Positions 10,206 through 22,487 of a DNA stretch of 64,000 nt are shown here, one piece after another. The stretch's first letter is position 1; each line of letters starts with the position of its first letter. Made by a program: the position numbers and the translations under genes. The stretch comes from Rhyacophila brunnea (lineage: Eukaryota > Arthropoda > Insecta > Trichoptera > Rhyacophilidae). The DNA is taken from positions 248,001-312,000 of the forward strand of contig JAGYXB010000698.1 in NCBI GenBank assembly GCA_022495005.1, in the 5' to 3' direction. The notes under the pieces were generated by a model. The model did not search any database. It was not told the origin of the DNA and worked only from the letters and a program-made list of their open reading frames with translations.

Positions 10206-10641
10206 GAGTCGCTTAGAATCATAACTCACATATTCCAAAAATCAAGTTTTGAGATAATCGCTAAAAACCAACAGAGCACTATTTTTTATAATTAGAAGAA
10301 CAGTATTGAACTCCCTAGAATATTAATGAGTGAGAGAGTCGAATAACTTTTTTTTTTAAATATATATACCTAATACTCCTAACGTTGCAGACATACAGCA
10401 TACTATGAGAAATAGAGCTCCCCGATTGGTTAGGAAGGCGTTGGTGACAAAACTCTATTCTTTGAAATATACGACATATTACACCAACAATGAACTTTGT
10501 CAACGATTTTCACATGGTTTAAATTGGCTTTTAATACTCAACTATTTTTCGGTATATAGATTAATTCATTTAGAATCACTTGGCATATTTAACTAAAAAA
10601 CGACAAAATTGCAATATGTGAGTTATGATTCTAAGCGACTC
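10206..10641. mobile_element. MITE with perfect 29-bp terminal inverted repeats
   Basis: The left terminus 10206-10234 starts GAGTCGCTTAGAATCATAAC and the right terminus 10613-10641 is its exact reverse complement over 29 bp. AAAT lies directly outside both ends (10202-10205 and 10642-10645), a possible short target duplication. The interior has no credible coding region. Superfamily unassigned. Confidence 0.85.
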
Positions 10642-10699
10642 AAATGATGATTTTTTTTTTGAAATCAATATTGCAATTTCAAAAACATATTTTGGATTC

Positions 10700-10855
10700 G
10701 AGTCATCTAAAAAAAGGGTATTGTCAAAGTCACAAAATTTTACCAGAGACATATCTACTAGAAAATATTCTTAAACAAATTGGATCGACTGGGATTCGAA
10801 CTCACATCTAGTAGTAGAGTACTTTTATCTACTAAACTATCAATCCACCTATCGT
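10700..10855 (-). repeat. tRNA-derived SINE copy
   Basis: The minus strand carries an RNA polymerase III B box (GAGTTCGAATCCCAG, reverse complement of 10789-10804). A degenerate A-box region lies 5' of it (TTGATAGTTTAGTAGATAAA). The module ends near 10855 and a body follows at lower coordinates. The tRNA arms do not pair well, so it is not a functional tRNA gene. Confidence 0.65.
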
Positions 10856-13227
10856 TCTTAAAAATAATTATTAAAACTACGTAATTTGATGTGGTTAAAA
10901 TTCTGTCAAAAAAAAATAGTTGGCAACTTATTTATAAGTATATTTTTCTAATGAGTGCATAATATGTGATCACCTTAGCTTCAAAACCGACCTAACAATC
11001 GTCAAACTGTTCTATGTTTTAATAATATGTACGTGATAAACATTCATTCACTTTTGTAACCGCTCTAAATACAGAGATTGTATTTAGTTACAAAACCTAC
11101 CAAAGTCCAAAACGGTTAAATTTTGCATAAAGCGAAGATACAACCAATGACATCGAATAAAAAAAGACAAAATAAGTAAAAATCATTATACACAGGATAC
11201 CACATGATTCACGTTCAAAATATCAAAATATACTAAAACACACACACCAAGTACATTTTTAGACATCTAATAATCTTTTCAAGGTTGCTTCCACTTTAAA
11301 ATCATGATAGTAATTATAAATATTTGTTCATTCATGCATTTAAAGGTATCTAATTTTTTTAAATTAATAAACCTAAACCCCTTTTTTCCATCTCCCAACA
11401 ATTTGGTTAGTAGCATTTTTGATAATAAGGTAGTTATGTATATATTTAAAAATTTTCAAAATTGGTAATATATTTTCAAACTTATATTTTTAAACCTTTT
11501 GTATGTTCAATTTGAATATACAAATATTTTATTAATTTTATAAGGACATAAAAAAAAAATATTGCATTATTTTTTCAAGATATTGAGATTAGCATTAAAG
11601 AAGTTTTGTTTCAGTAAAATTCGTATATAGTTAAGTAGTACGTGAAACAATAATGTGATAACAAGATGTGAGTATAGATATATAATATTCTCGATTTTCT
11701 CTTTAATGATAATGAATTAAAAACTCTAGTTTAGTCATGTTAAATGAATAAAAATTAATAATATTATAGGTATATACTGGTGGAGTTTTAGAGTTTATTT
11801 TGTACTAAAATGATTAATCTACATTATTAATTTTAAAATAATAAAAATAATTAAAGCACCAAATTTTATTTCATTATTCTTGGTACGATTTTTGGATTTG
11901 ATTACAATCCGTTTAATTAAGAAAATATCACTAATGGATTAGCATTTCAGACATAATTCCGACTCATAAATTTTACATTCATAAAACGAATGGAAACAAT
12001 TTTCACCAATGCTTGACCGTGGCTATTTTTAAATGTTTTTTGATTAAAACCACGACGAATATATATTTTTTTTGAATTTTTAATATGAGATTAATACGTA
12101 GGTACTTAATTTAAATAATATTAATCTCTCTAGTAACTGTGTAATATTATATTTTGTTGTAGCTGTATACCTACGAGTACAAAGAAAATTATCGCGTATT
12201 TTTTTACAAAACATACATAATATAATATGTAAATAATTTCTATTTTACTTAAATGTTTGTGATCTCTGGTAAATTTATAATTGGTGAATAACTGCAATCT
12301 AAAACTAATCACTAGTCACTTTTTTACTTTTTAAGAATTAATGATATCATTATTAATACATTGGACGCTAAAGACGCATGAAGCGCGTAACGATTAGGTG
12401 GCCAATCGATATAATTAGCATGCTATTAAAATTTGGTAATTAAAAGGCAATTATCTAGTCAGCAGCCAATGTGTTAAAAGTATATAATATATTTGGTTTT
12501 CTATAAAACATAAATCGTAAAAAAAAGTTGGCATATAAAGATTATTTAATACCATCAAAAAATATAGAAGCAGTAGTATTATTAGTTTTGAATATTTTAG
12601 ATTAATCAAATGGAAGAACTGAGAGAACATAACCTAATACTGTATGGGTAGTTATTGTGGAGACTACCAACGTTATACTTAACCATATGTACCAAAAACT
12701 ACAGTGATTTGATTCTTATAAAAAAAATAATGAAAATAGGTAAATAAAAGTAGGCCCAGGTCCCATAAACAGAAGAATAATAAGAGATATCCTTGGGGGC
12801 TAGATCTAATCATAATCAACATGTAGTCTTTGTAGGAAATATGAATATTATGTCATTTAATGCTCTAAAAACCAACTTCAATCTTTATCACATCAAATAT
12901 TATATTATTACCATAAATGCGGCGATGACAAGACAAATCGTTTGACATATCGTAGTCATACAAGTAAAAATATCACAATTCAATGAGGGAAAAATGCTGA
13001 ATGTCATTATTTTATGTTTATGTTTTATCAAGGAAGTGAGGAATAATATCTTCATAATTCTGGCAATACTCTCGCAATAATTTAATAACAACACAAACGC
13101 CGCTGCCAAACCTCAAGTTAAACTTGTCGTAGTCTAAATATTTCAATTCTCGATTTTAACCAAGTTAAAATTATTTACGACATAATTTTCTATATTCAAG
13201 TGATTGAACGTATTAAGTCTACCATGG
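10856..13227. other. AT-rich stretch with one small MITE
   Basis: No genes are seen. The only structured item is the small inverted-repeat element at 12352-12474, listed separately. Short reading frames here are of biased AT-rich composition and resemble nothing known. Confidence 0.45.
12352..12474. mobile_element. Small MITE, copy 1 (CATTGG ends)
   Basis: The ends read CATTGGACGCTAA and, on the reverse complement of the right, CATTGGCTGCTGACTA. The interior, GGCCAATCGATATAATTAGC then GGTAATTAAAAGGCAATTA, matches the insertion at about 24154-24290 (GGCCATTAGATATAATTAAC then TGTAATTAAAAGGTAATTA). Confidence 0.65.
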
Positions 13228-13229
13228 TA

Positions 13230-14517
13230 CGAGGGTGGGTCAATAAGTCCTTAGAAAAGCCGACAGGTGGCGCGACTAGTACTGTAAGCGGTTTGTTTTC
13301 ATGCAGCGGCACTACTGATTCAGTATGCTGCGAAGTTTCAATCAGATTGGTCGGGTTGTTGTGTGTTTCTCGTACATTTAAAAAAAAAATTTGCTTGTTT
13401 ACAAAAATGGAGAAAATTGAGCTTAGAGCTGTTATTAAACATTTTAATATAAAAGGGTTAACAGCAAAGGAAATAAAAAATGAGTTGGATTTAATTCACG
13501 GCATATCTGCTCTTCACTTGCAACTATTTATAACTGGTTAAATGAATTTAAACGTGGTCGTACATCAACAAAGGATGAACCACGCTCAGGACGTCCTGTA
13601 GAGGTGACTACATCAGAAATGATCAATAAAATCCACGATATGGTATTAAGTGACCAAAGATTAAAGTTGAGTGAGATAATTGAGGTTACAGGGATCTCAA
13701 AAGGTAGCGTCATTTCTATTTTACATGACAAATTGGGCATGAAAAAAAATTCTGCAAGATGGGCGCCGCGTTTGCTCACAGTCGACAATAAACGCAATAG
13801 GGTGATAGCCTCTAAAGCCCTGTTGTCGCTCATGCAACGCAATCTGGATGAATTTTTTCGTCGCTTTGTGACTGTAGATAAAACATGGATACACCACTAT
13901 ACTCCCGAGACGAAAGAACAGTCAAAGCAGTGGATTGCGAAAGGCGAACCATGTCCAAAGAAGGCGAAACCGTAAAATCAGCTGGTAAGGTTATGGCTAC
14001 TGTATTTTGGGATGCACGTGAAATTATTTTCGTTGACTATTTGGAAAAGGAAAAACAATAACAGGGGATTATTATGCATCTTTATTGGACCAGCTAAAAA
14101 ACAAAATTGAAGAAAAACGGCCTCATTTAAACAGGAAAAAAATCCTCTTTCATCAGGACAATGCCCGTGTTCACATGTTTACGATCAATGGCTAAAATTG
14201 AAGAATTGAAGTTCGAATTGGTCGACCACCCACCGTATTCGCCAGATTTAGTCCCCAGTGACTTTTTCCTTTTCCCAAACTTAAAAAAATGGCTAAGTGG
14301 ACAACGTTTTTTTTTCAAATGAAGAAGCCATCGATCGGACAAATGCTTATTTTGAGGACCTTCCGAAAACTTATTTTTCTGACGGTTTAAAAAAAATTGA
14401 GAAACGTCTAACCAAGTGTATTGAGCTCCAAGGAGATTATGTTGAGAAATAAATAAAAAATACAAAAATAAAAACTGTTTTAATGCTTTTTTCTAAGGAA
14501 TTATTGACCCACCCTCG
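13230..14517 (+). mobile_element. Mariner transposon (Tc1/mariner), inactive
   Basis: The element is 1,288 bp and flanked by TA at 13228-13229 and 14518-14519, the canonical mariner target duplication. Its terminal inverted repeats start CGAGGGTGGGTCAATAAGTC on the left and CGAGGGTGGGTCAATAATTC on the right, with one mismatch over about 25 bp. Length and ends are those of a full-length mariner. The transposase inside is broken, so it cannot mobilise itself, although the ends could be acted on in trans. Confidence 0.96.
13407..14452 (+). pseudogene. Mariner transposase pseudogene
   Basis: The product would be a DD34D transposase of about 340 residues with an N-terminal helix-turn-helix DNA-binding part. 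The start is ATG at 13407 (MEKIELRAV) and the end TAA at 14450. The motif NWLNEFKRGR, the linker EPRSGRP and the catalytic motifs VTVDKTWIHHYTPE (Asp codon 13877), LFHQDNARVH (Asp 14157) and HPPYSPDLVPSDFF (Asp 14260) are all visible. The last two Asp are 103 nt apart, that is 34 intervening residues after allowing for a 2-nt loss. Frame breaks lie near 13512, 13967, 14050, 14177 and 14312, the last in a T run. The TPETKEQSKQW motif suggests the mellifera-type group of mariners; this subfamily call is tentative. It is a decayed copy, not a host gene. Confidence 0.95.
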
Positions 14518-14519
14518 TA

Positions 14520-15714
14520 TTATTAATGAGAACTATTTGAAGAAGTATCGGAGCGTGCTCTGCATAAATAATAATAAAAAAATCATAGTAAGTTAAATTG
14601 ATAAAACAACAAACTTAACCGTTCAACGGATTCCATCATCCCTATCATATTATCGGATTATTTTTATTACATATCTCATCAAAATATCAATAAAACAGTG
14701 CTCGAAATAAAATATTCTATAAACCGGAGTGCTTAACAATTTTCTAAAGGTCTAGTTGGTACTTAATAACACAATATAATAAATAACAGATATTAAAAAT
14801 ATTCTTGATGACCTGAGATGCTAATTAAATAATTTTCTAAGAATTTTCGATCCAGAACGCTATTTAGTTTAATAATATTTTTTTCATGAGACGTAGTGGT
14901 AGTCTCGAGGGTTTGAAGAGCTGGACCTGGGCTCCGGTGCGCTACGGTTCATTTCGAGCGCTGCTGAATAGCCATACGTAGTGTTCGATAACAAATCAAA
15001 TGCAGATGAGAGACATGCTCGTTTAAACCTTTAATCTTTCAATGTCAAAAAATCTCATTTATTCTGAAACAATATTATTGTTTGCCGTCGTGGGTTTTCA
15101 GTTGCTTCGCTAAGCCTGCAGTATTTTGTTTGTTTTTAGTGTGCTTGCGAAATTTGATTGAAAATAAACTTTGACTTTATTATCCGTATTTGGCAATTTA
15201 GAATAATTTAAATGCACGAACAGAATTTTTGTTTACTTTTAATTTTAAATAAACATTTTTTTGAGAATTTAAATTATTTTATTAATAACGGCAGGCAGAA
15301 TTTTCGTTATGAATTCTCCCGTAGACTGCTTTCGTAGAATATTTCAAATACTCATTATTGAAACGAGGTTATTACACAAAAAAACATATATATATATATA
15401 TATTATAGCGTGCGCTGACTTTTTATTGTAAGGATGATAAAAAAAATGCAAATAAGTATTATATGTAATATTATTTGCTACATTATCCGCTGAAAGGTTG
15501 TCACTGTTAAAATATTGACGGGTGGCCAATTAAGTAAGTAGGTATGTTATGAGTGGTGTTGCAGACTGGTAGTTTTTCGATAAGATTTATTTTGAAATTA
15601 ATTAATTACATATTATTATTATTATTTAGAACATTTTGTCAACTTTTATCGTACGATTTGCATAATTATTATTTTGTATTATATCAATTACCTATGTTGA
15701 TGCGGAGTATTTAC
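14520..15714. other. Intergenic stretch with an isolated hAT-like end
   Basis: The stretch is mostly AT-rich. A GC-richer patch at 14900-15010 contains CATTTCGAGCGCTGC (about 14949-14964). This matches the right end of the hAT-like MITE at 45094-45343 (CATTTTGAGCGCTG), but no partner end was found. An AT dinucleotide run lies at about 15386-15403. No genes are seen. Confidence 0.45.
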
Positions 15715-15800
15715 AGCATATTCAATGAACCCAGAGCATAGCCGTAATGGATTGAGCAAATGGTTAATGTTATTTCTCATAAAAATAAAAATAATTAACC
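15715..15800 (+). repeat. SINE family C, 3' body fragment
   Basis: TGGATTGAGCAAATGGTTAA followed by TTCTCATAAAAATA matches the family C body 3' part, as at 38755-38790 (GTTGAGCAAGTGGCTGAAAT). The tRNA-like head is missing. Confidence 0.5.
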
Positions 15801-15888
15801 GATTCTATACCTTCAGCAAGTTTTCAGCTTCAAGTTCAGCACATAAAAATTTTGCGAGTTATCTCGTCCGACTTTAAGGGCTTTATTC

Positions 15889-16240
15889 ATTATTAAAATT
15901 TAGTCTATTAAGTTTTCAATTTTTTGTCGTTTAGATTTTTGACTAATTCATCGTTTTAATATTTTTTATATTTATTTTAAAAAACATTGATTTTTATAAA
16001 AATATATATGTGTGTAACTTGAAATCCTTTTTATTTATATCAAATCGAGCTTCAATATTGGGACCATACCTACAATAAAATTTTATATAAATCAAAAGGA
16101 TTTCAAGTTATACATAGGTATTTATATTTTTATAAAAATCGATGTTTTTTTAAAATAAATATAAAAAATATTAAAACGATGAATTAGTCAAAAATCTAAA
16201 CGACGAAAAATTGAAAACTTAATAAACTAAATTTTAATAT
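15889..16240. repeat. Long inverted repeat, arms about 155 bp
   Basis: The left arm (about 15889-16040) and right arm (about 16084-16240) are close reverse complements. For example, GACTAATTCATCGTTTTAAT faces ATTAAAACGATGAATTAGTC, and CTTGAAATCCTTTTTATTTA faces ATAAATCAAAAGGATTTCAAG with small indels. The loop is about 43 bp. A related unit without the partner arm is at about 24005-24075. Confidence 0.9.
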
Positions 16241-17315
16241 TAAAAATGACCATAAAATATAATGTAATAATAAGATGTGAACCTGCAACGAATTCACATT
16301 ATATTACATTTTTTTACAATTATTTATCTTTAAATTAAAAAATAAATAAAAAACCTTTTTATTGTTTTCAGATACATATTTATTAATTAATACAGTTGAA
16401 ATTGTAAATTATCAAAAAAAAATTTCAAATTGCAAGCTTCGTATTTTTCCGCTAGGTTCTCTGCTAGCATGCCTCTCCCCCTTAAACTCAAAGTTTCAAC
16501 AGCCACTGTCGTTTGATTTGCATAATCTAAAATATTAACACACAGTGACATCTGTTTGAATAATTATGAAATACTAATCCACGAATTATCGATATCACAG
16601 CGATTTTAGTAAGAGCTTTGCTCTACATTAAACGTGTAAGTAATAACGTGAGGCATATAAAAGGCTAAGGAACTTCTCCGTGAGGCAGATCCACACCATA
16701 TTATAAACCTGATTATATTATAATATTGTCATAATTTGGTTATTTATTCATTATTCCTCTTTCTCGGAGCTATGTCCCAGTGCGTAATTTGACCTCCTCC
16801 ACAAATGTGTTCATCGGATTTCTGTCCCTCACTAATATCCTCCGATTTGCCTACCTGTCCAGCCTTCTACAATCTTCTTACCATTATTCTACTTTCCTCT
16901 ATTTAACTATTTGCAATTTGCCTTTAGGTCACTGGCCAAAATATTTGATGTCGTCACGTCTAGAATTCTTTTAATACGACTTACATTACCTTCGAATGAT
17001 TAACTCTATTTGATTGGTTTTCCAGTGCATCGCATCGTTCATTTTTAATATTTTTTTTATTTAAGGCGATACCTCTATCTACCAGAAGCACCTAGCGGAA
17101 AAATATGAAGCTTGCAATTTGAGACATTTTTTCGATAATTTATAATTTAAACTGTATTAATTAATAAATATGTATCTGAAAACATTTAAAGGAGATTTTT
17201 TTTATTTTAAGTCAAAAATAAACTTACAATAATTATTGTACAAAAATGTGAATTTATCAAAGGATGCCATCTTATTATTACAATATATTTTATGGTCATA
17301 TTTATGATTAAAAAA
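16231..17315. repeat. Foldback element: about 240-bp arms around a 600-bp centre
   Basis: The segment at 16231-16475 is repeated in inverted orientation at about 17083-17315. GTTTTCAGATACATATTTAT and GCAAGCTTCGTATTTTTCCG on the left face ATAAATATGTATCTGAAAAC and CGGAAAAATATGAAGCTTGC on the right. The centre (16480-17080) is unrelated AT-rich DNA. The left arm starts where the hairpin at 15889-16240 ends, so the two structures abut. The same unit recurs at 23810-24350. Confidence 0.8.
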
Positions 17316-19300
17316 CCAAGGTTTCTCCATCAGTCCCGTGCAGTTTCTTTCGGGAAAAGAAAGTGTAACACTAAAATCTTTTTATTCTGACACGTTTATA
17401 GTGTCATGGAAGGCGGCCGTGCACAAATCACGGCTGTGTGGAGTCCTCAAGGTCCTACCAGTAAACGTATGCTATGTTGAAACATCACCTACCTACCTAA
17501 GATTCGTAAAGATATCAGTTGATTGTATACATACAAAACGTGGTCCAATAAAATAAATCATTATTATTATTATTATTGGCTCTAAAATCCAGTGTATCTA
17601 TCCAGTGTAAAGAGTTCATTTCAGATTTTATATGAATATTCTAACGTGAAAGCTCCGTCTTAAAAACAATATTTTTTTGAAATTATTTGAACCAGGAATC
17701 TGAAAGAAAAATCTCAAAAACAACCTTTTATATTATAATTTGACTTTTTTCTGGAAGCTGCTTTATTTTTCCCCCTTTGAACGACGAAGATTTTGCTAAT
17801 TAGTACATTTTATTTTTTCGGTAAAAAAATAAAGACAAAAACGATCCTGCGAAAGTAATTAATTATCTATAACGTAGCACTAAGTGGGCAATCAAGCATT
17901 GTGAACATAATACAATAATAATATACTGAAATATTTTTTTTGACGAAGTAACCTTGAGTCCGTACAAAGTGATTATAATAATATATACACAAGTGATAGA
18001 TTAATAATTAAAATAATACACAATTTACACTTTGTACTTAATTCATATTAATTTGGACCAATTTCGACATTACTATTCCCTATTGCTCACCAGTTTTCTT
18101 GTATCTTCCTAACTGCTCATGGCAGCATCTTATAGCTCCATAATATACAGTTTGTGAATGATAATTATCGGCCACCCAGGAGCCTGGTCCAACATCACAT
18201 GATGAGAGGCTGTATGGTATGCTCTCTTATGTTCTCGTTACTCCTTAATTTATACCCAGTATCCACCGAAAATATATCCTGTTCTCAAAGATCAGTATAC
18301 GGTTGCATTGAGCCTTCGTTAGATTTCATGGTTCGCTACTATAAATCACTACCACCAAATATAGAAATCAGATAATTATATTTATCTAACGTACAATATT
18401 TAATCTAAACAGGCTAGTATAAAAATATTTATTGTTTTTTTTTTTTACAAAATTCGTTTATTCGATTCATGTTATATTCCTATATTATAAAATATATAGT
18501 TTTAGTTACAATATATACCATTTATTTATGAGACGTTTTTACTTATTGGCTAATTTAATATGCTTTACAAACATTTCGCGTAGCGAATTCGGCAAAAATG
18601 TAATAAATTTATCGTAAACTGTAGGTACTAATGTTTCCCATTATGAGAGCCACTTAGCAAATAGCATTTACCTCTGTTTTCCATGAACGTGAAAATTGTG
18701 ATTCATAGTGTTAATAATAATTATTTCCATTAAGGAAATATCTTTTTGATAAAATTAGAGAGTTCGTTTTGAAATATAATAATATTATGTTCACGAAAAT
18801 CAGTTAATTTTTTTATAAAATGTAATACAATTAAAATATTATTTATTCAATAAAAATACACACGATTTAAGAACGTAGCAAACGGTACTATTGAACATGC
18901 ATAATTTGGAAAATTCCAGAAATAATATACATATTGGTAAAACATACATCGTCGTACATTTTCCTCTGTCAGATATATTGCAATAACATTATTTCCTTAC
19001 GTGTAGATATTGCAGCTGAAGAATCAAAAGGCTTTCATTAATGATTATTTAGATTTGTCTGCTTATGGAAGTTTCATTCTTTTGCAGAAATATTGATTCG
19101 GCTGAAAAAAAAACTCCAACTAATTTCATTACCAATATTCCATAATATCACATATCGTCATTTGTGTATTGTCAGCACTGTAGAACTTTTTTACCTACTA
19201 CAGGTAAGTACCTATGAAAATGAACATAATTATGTATAGTAAACATTGGAATATAAATAAACATACTTATACCTGTATTTTTTCTTATGAAATACAGGAT
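17316..19300. other. Intergenic stretch, few features
   Basis: A moderately GC-rich patch lies at 17335-17545 (for example GGAAGGCGGCCGTGCACAAA) and is followed by an ATT trinucleotide run at about 17557-17577. The open frame over the patch has no recognisable domain. The remainder is AT-rich with nothing supported. Confidence 0.4.
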
Positions 19301-19870
19301 TTATTTGGTAAAAATCATCATTAAAAAGTCTGTTTGGCTTGAATTTTTTATATTTCAAAAATTGATTTAATAAATTTAGGCACCTCGTATATGTAGCATA
19401 CTTATTTGGTATGAAGCTTAAAATATACTTATTTTATTCATTCTAAAGAAAATAATTTTACGTATTTACTAGACAGTGAAGCTCCGCTCCCCCAACTGCT
19501 TTCAACTCTACACCCCGACCCAACGCCAGAGACCATACTCTTCCTTTGATATAGGCGTAAAATAACGACGTCTATTAATTTTATTATTGGGTGAAAATCA
19601 TCATTGAAGAGTCAGTTTACTTTGGATTTTTTATATTGAAAAAACTGATTTTATAAATTAAGGCACCTCGTATATGTAGCGTACTTATTTGGTATGAAGC
19701 TTAAAATATAATTATTTTATTCATTCTAAAGAAAATAATTTTACGTACTTACCTATTTACTAGACAGTGGAGCTCCGCTCCCCCAACTGTCTTCAACTCT
19801 GCGCCCCGACCCAACGCCAGAGAGACAGAAACCATAGTCTATCTTTGATATAGGCGTACTAACGACGCCT
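19301..19870. repeat. Tandem duplication, period about 283 bp
   Basis: Two direct copies, about 19301-19583 and 19584-19870, share long blocks. CACCTCGTATATGTAGC starts at 19381 and again at 19664. GCTCCGCTCCCCCAACTG and CACCCCGACC or GCCCCGACCCAACGCCAGAG occur in both. They differ by substitutions and small indels. The unit contains a GC-rich block unlike its surroundings. Confidence 0.88.
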
Positions 19871-21040
19871 CTTAATACAATATTTAAGTTTATTATCTTG
19901 AAAAGTAAATTGACGACACGATATTTTTTTTATATTACTATCCGGAAAGCATCAATGTATAAAATTTCATATCGACGTGATTATTAATTTAAAAAAGTAG
20001 TTTTTTTAAGAACATTATAATATTCAGACCCATGTTGGGAGGATCGGACCGCCCTCAAAATAAAATAATGTATTGTCACCGAGTTAACACCATTTTATAT
20101 AATCCTAACTATATATTGCGTATACGGTAAATAACACGATCGAAAGAGGTGACGGAAAAAAATATCGCTGAATAATTTTTAGAGTAGATTCGCAGTAGAT
20201 AATTACTTACTTTATCATCGAAACGCTATGCTATTAATATAGCACTAAATTTAGTATTCAAATAGGTTTTTAAACTGTCTTTAAACAGACTTGTCAACTA
20301 ACTGTTTATGCCAACTTAGAATGTAGTCAATATAAAGTGTCCTTCCTTTCTTGAATAGAATTGCTTATTCATAGCCATGTGTTAATTATTTATTCGCATG
20401 CATTGAGAATTTTAGCGTGCGCGAGTGCTTAAGCACTCTTATATTACAATTTTAGCCCAGATTAGGCATGCTAGCTTAGATGAATGGATATCGGATCAGT
20501 CGTTTGTATGAACGCTACTTATAAAACAAGCAGAGGTAATATTATTATTTAAGCCTAAAGGAAAGCGAGCAAAAAGTAAACACTATTTTGCATAAATCTA
20601 TCTGGCGAACACAACCAACAGAAAAAGGTGTGTATATTATTTTTTCATGGATACTGTTCATATACTTACTTATATTTTATTGAAAAAATATCCGAAATTT
20701 TATTTTATATTTTCAAAAATATGTACCCCTACCCTTTTTTATATAGTATATGATTTTATATTTAATATTTTTATATAGTATATGATTTTAAAAATGTTGA
20801 ATAATAAATACAGTATATTATTTATATTTATCACGACGTTTTTTTATTTATTTTTTTCTTTGCAAAGTTTATGGACTCCGTATCCGTTAGGGATATATTT
20901 TATCGTCCCTAGAATTCTCGAGAACTATTTTTTCCGAAATTTTTAAAATTCTTGTATTACAACAAATCATTAATGATAATTTGGAGAATTCTATAAATTG
21001 TTACTAGTTATATGTGTTTGGGCAAAAACGCATAAAATTG
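19871..21040. other. AT-rich intergenic stretch
   Basis: Nothing coding is supported. A 14-bp palindrome AGTGCTTAAGCACT lies at about 20424-20437, and a short direct repeat TTTTTATATAGTATATGATT occurs twice between 20735 and 20790. Confidence 0.4.
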
Positions 21041-21260
21041 CTCTCGATTTTCAACCGGAACAGAATCTGTGAAATTTGCCATTGACTTTTTTTTGCAAGA
21101 AAAGCGAAAAAAAGTTCTAGATTTTGAGCCGGAACAAAATTGTGTAAATTCGCCATTGAAAATTTTTTAGTAAGTAACTTTAAACAAGTTCTCGAATTTG
21201 ATCAAATCACGGATTAAACCGACAATTTTTCTTTACTGAAAGAGTTTAAAAAGAAATAAA
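21041..21260. repeat. Degenerate tandem repeat, period about 74 bp
   Basis: CTCGATTTTCAACCGGAACA (21043) and CTAGATTTTGAGCCGGAACA (21117) start two consecutive units of about 74 bp, each containing a TTYGCCATTGA segment. A third, weaker unit begins near 21190 with TTCTCGAATTTGATC. Confidence 0.65.
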
Positions 21261-22145
21261 GTTATTTCTCAAGAATTCTCAAGATTCTCGAGTATTACAT
21301 AGGTATATATTATTTATTATACAGTTGGTAGTATTTTGATACCATTTGAAATTGATTTTGAAACCAGAGATATCCATTATCTACAGTCCCATTTTTAGCA
21401 CTATCAAATCAACAAACTACCCACGTTGTAATAAATATTCTTTCAAATTTAACTTTTCGAATAATGATGCATAACATGCCAGTCACTGATAATAAAAATA
21501 AATATACCTACCCATGTGCCCATATAAATATTTGTAAAAATCCCCATATAATTATGTGAAATATTTCATCCAATCTCTTGGATAACCTACCTAAAATAGC
21601 GACCGCATTACCACTTTTATTTGGAAAACCGATTTCTGCCACGGTCATCAGAGCGGAGTTTCCTATGTCCAAATTACTCGGAAACCAGGGGACAGACGGT
21701 ATCACTTAGTTTTTCCTTGTAACGATTTTTTATTAAAACTTTAATATATTTGTATTAAATTATTGCCTTTTTAGCTTTCGTATCAGTTACTAAAGACTAA
21801 TTTATGTTCACAATTGATCAATACCTACACGTTTACCTTGATCTCTGTAATTGATATCATTAATTAACTACGATATACCTTTACACAAATTATTCAATCC
21901 AACATAATACGTATGTACATTTTTTTAAATCAGTTTCCGTATCTGTTCGCAAATGATAAGTATGTATACTATATTATGTTTCTCTCCACCAACTCGATAT
22001 AGTTTGAGCAAAAACCTTAAAAATATTTATCGATAAATTTTTAACATTTTTGACTCTTCGTTACCTTCAGTTGGACATAGTAAGTTATTATAACTTACAA
22101 GTTCAGTGAAAATTTAGTGTAACAAAATGCATTTGTCTATAAAAT
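21261..22145. other. AT-rich intergenic stretch
   Basis: No gene or element is recognised. Reading frames are short and without similarity to known families. Confidence 0.4.
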
Positions 22146-22485
22146 GTACCATCATCAACCTGAATCTATCCACGGCTGGATGAAGGCCTCTCCAAGTTGA
22201 TTCCACTTCTCACGGTTCTGTGTGTTGCATTTCCACATACTTCCGCAGAACGTAACCATTAACCAGCGGCCTCTAGGTCTATCTTTTTCGCGGTCGTTTA
22301 ATAGCTCTTGGGTTTTTTCTTTCAGATTTTTCCAGCGATTGTGTCCAACTCATTTCCATTTGTGGTTTTTAATGAACTCTATTACATCGTAAACCTTTAT
22401 TCCAATCTGTTTCTTATCCAATCGTTCCACTTTTATCCTTTCGCGTTATACCCAGCATGCACCTCTCCATACCACGCTGTGCTAC
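22146..22485 (-). pseudogene. RTE-like LINE, 3' end of ORF2
   Basis: Translating the minus strand from about 22475 downwards gives RGMERCMLGITRKDKSGTIG, then EKDRPRGRW, then KWNQLGEAFIQPWIDSG and stops. This series is typical of the C-terminus of RTE-type LINE ORF2 ('QRAMERSMLGI...RRPxGRPxxRW...W..LGEAFVQQW'). The element ends in ATGATG repeats (CATCATCA on the plus strand at about 22151), as RTE elements often do. Several stops and frame changes show it is dead. It is 5' truncated and abuts a hAT-like MITE on its right. Confidence 0.88.
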
Positions 22486-22487
22486 TC

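Noticed and set aside
13528..14465. Antisense frames over the mariner (for example 14127-14465 minus)
   Set aside because: Shadows of the transposase pseudogene on the other strand.
19301..19870. CRISPR-like array
   Set aside because: Only two long units, no short repeats with spacers, and a eukaryotic context.
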